Source: Georgenia sp. (GTDB taxonomy: Bacteria; Actinomycetota; Actinomycetes; Actinomycetales; Actinomycetaceae). From it: a stretch of 6,577 nt of DNA. The DNA lies in contig DAHVRG010000138.1 in the NCBI GenBank assembly GCA_027322565.1, positions 1 through 6,577 of the forward strand, written 5' to 3'. The notes under the pieces are model-generated. The model saw only the letters and a list, made by a program, of their open reading frames with translations, was not told the DNA's origin and did not search any database. A program made the translations under genes and the position numbers. Shown here one piece after another: positions 5,976 to 6,577 of this stretch (the first letter of the stretch is position 1; each line of letters opens with the position of its first letter).

Positions 5976-5980
5976 AAGGA
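5976..5980 (+). promoter_or_regulatory. Ribosome binding site of gltB
   Basis: AAGGA lies eight bases before ATG 5989. Its first two bases belong to the right arm of the 13-bp inverted repeat, so its accessibility could depend on which transcript is made. Confidence 0.65.
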
Positions 5981-5988
5981 ATACCTCG

Positions 5989-6577
5989 ATGGGGCCGATC
6001 CACGGGAGCCCACCGCAGTCCGGAGCGCCGCCACGGCAGGGGCTCTACGACCCCGCCTACGAGCACGACGCCTGCGGCGTGGCGTTCGTCGCCACCCTGC
6101 GCGGGACACCCGGCCGCGACATCGTCGATGCCGGCCTCACGGCGCTGGCCAACCTGGCCCACCGCGGCGCAGTGGGCGCGGAGGAGGACACCGGCGACGG
6201 CGCCGGCATCCTCCTCCAGGTCCCCGACGCCTTCCTCCGCGCGGTCCTGCCCTTCCCGCTGCCCGCGTCCGGCCACTACGCCGTCGGGATGGCGATGCTC
6301 CCCGGCGGGCAGGGCGCCTCGGCCGAGCGCGCGGACGCCGTCGCCGCCGTCGAACGGATCGCCGCCGAGGAGGGACTGCGCGTCCTGGGCTGGCGTGAGG
6401 TCCCCGTCGACGCCGACGTCGTCGGGCAGACCGCCCGTGCCGCGATGCCGGCGCTGCGCCAGCTCGTCGTCGCCGACGTGACCGGCGGCCGGCACGGCAT
6501 TGCCCTCGACCGGCTCGCCTACCGACTGCGCAAGCGCGCCGAGCACGAGGTCGGGGTGTACTTCGCCTCCCTCTCGG
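5989..6577 (+). CDS. gltB: Glutamate synthase large subunit, N-terminal part (partial)
   Basis: The first 196 residues are inside the window and the frame is still open at the end. GltB forms two glutamates from glutamine and 2-oxoglutarate with the GltD subunit supplying electrons from NADPH. What is visible is the class II (Ntn-type) glutamine amidotransferase domain. The motif Y-E-H-D-A-C-G-V-A-F-V-A has C29 as the nucleophile that becomes N-terminal once the 28-residue leader peptide is removed. H-R-G-A-V-G-A-E (58-65) and T-G-D-G-A-G-I (68-74) follow as expected. The leader is rich in Pro and Gly and not conserved. ATG 5989 is supported by AAGGA at 5976-5980 and by the upstream promoter. 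The synthase and FMN/Fe-S domains and gltD lie beyond the window. It is probably regulated by nitrogen supply, but no certain regulator site is seen. Confidence 0.95.
   Translation, partial: MGPIHGSPPQSGAPPRQGLYDPAYEHDACGVAFVATLRGTPGRDIVDAGLTALANLAHRGAVGAEEDTGDGAGILLQVPDAFLRAVLPFPLPASGHYAVGMAMLPGGQGASAERADAVAAVERIAAEEGLRVLGWREVPVDADVVGQTARAAMPALRQLVVADVTGGRHGIALDRLAYRLRKRAEHEVGVYFASLS

Larger units (their letters stand above)
5885..5977 (+). repeat. Perfect 13-bp inverted repeat flanking the gltB promoter and leader
   Basis: The left arm TTTCGTCTTCACC (5885-5897) is the exact reverse complement of the right arm GGTGAAGACGAAA (5965-5977), with 67 bases between. One further G·U pair (5884 with 5978) is possible in RNA. 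The left arm contains the -35 box TTCACC. The right arm runs into the gltB ribosome binding site AAGGA (5976-5980). The role could be RNA folding in read-through transcripts or a pair of protein sites. No target duplication marks it as a mobile element. Confidence 0.7.

Noticed and set aside
5885..5977. A 93-bp MITE-like element with 13-bp terminal inverted repeats.
   Set aside because: No target site duplication flanks it (GGT on the left versus GGA on the right), and the arms coincide with promoter and ribosome-site elements.
1..6577. CRISPR array, tRNA or rRNA genes, insertion sequences.
   Set aside because: No regularly spaced repeats, tRNA-like cloverleaf, rRNA segments or transposase motifs were seen by eye. 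The window is almost fully covered by recognised coding genes.

Overview
The window is a GC-rich (roughly 70% or more by eye), densely packed, all plus-strand stretch of an actinobacterial chromosome. The codon third positions are almost all G or C. The gene order resembles the aro-efp-nusB neighbourhood known from Mycobacterium and from many Micrococcales. A member of the Intrasporangiaceae/Dermatophilaceae-like Micrococcales is my guess only. The EF-P has the PGKGP loop typical of Actinobacteria.

Region 1 (1-3708) is a shikimate-pathway operon. It holds the C-terminal end of aroE (shikimate dehydrogenase), a stand-alone A24 prepilin peptidase, aroC (chorismate synthase), aroK (shikimate kinase) and aroB (3-dehydroquinate synthase). 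aroE overlaps the peptidase gene by 11 bp. aroC/aroK and aroK/aroB each overlap by four bases (ATGA), so translation is probably coupled. aroB makes 3-dehydroquinate, aroE and aroK act mid-pathway, and aroC makes chorismate. No 3-dehydroquinase gene (aroQ/aroD) is present.

Region 2 (3709-4749) sits where mycobacteria carry aroD and pepQ. It has its own -35/-10 promoter with an ideal 17-bp spacer, and the predicted transcription start falls on or next to a GTG start codon, suggesting a leaderless mRNA. It encodes a SatD-like protein with a C-terminal helix-turn-helix, and an ATGA-overlapping small membrane protein that resembles part of the DUF3307 proteins often found beside satD. This two-gene module is the least understood part of the window. 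The SatD-like protein has an aspartate arrangement reminiscent of class III nucleotidyl cyclases.

Region 3 (4750-5780) is efp (elongation factor P) followed by nusB (antitermination factor), overlapping by one base.

Region 4 (5781-5988) is the longest non-coding stretch, 208 bases. It contains a perfect 15-bp hairpin behind nusB, a small C5/G5 hairpin with a T tract, a good promoter, and a perfect 13-bp inverted repeat whose arms contain the -35 box and the edge of the gltB ribosome binding site. From 5989 to the window end is the start of gltB (glutamate synthase large subunit). A gltB gene directly behind nusB is not the arrangement I would expect, so this may be a synteny junction.
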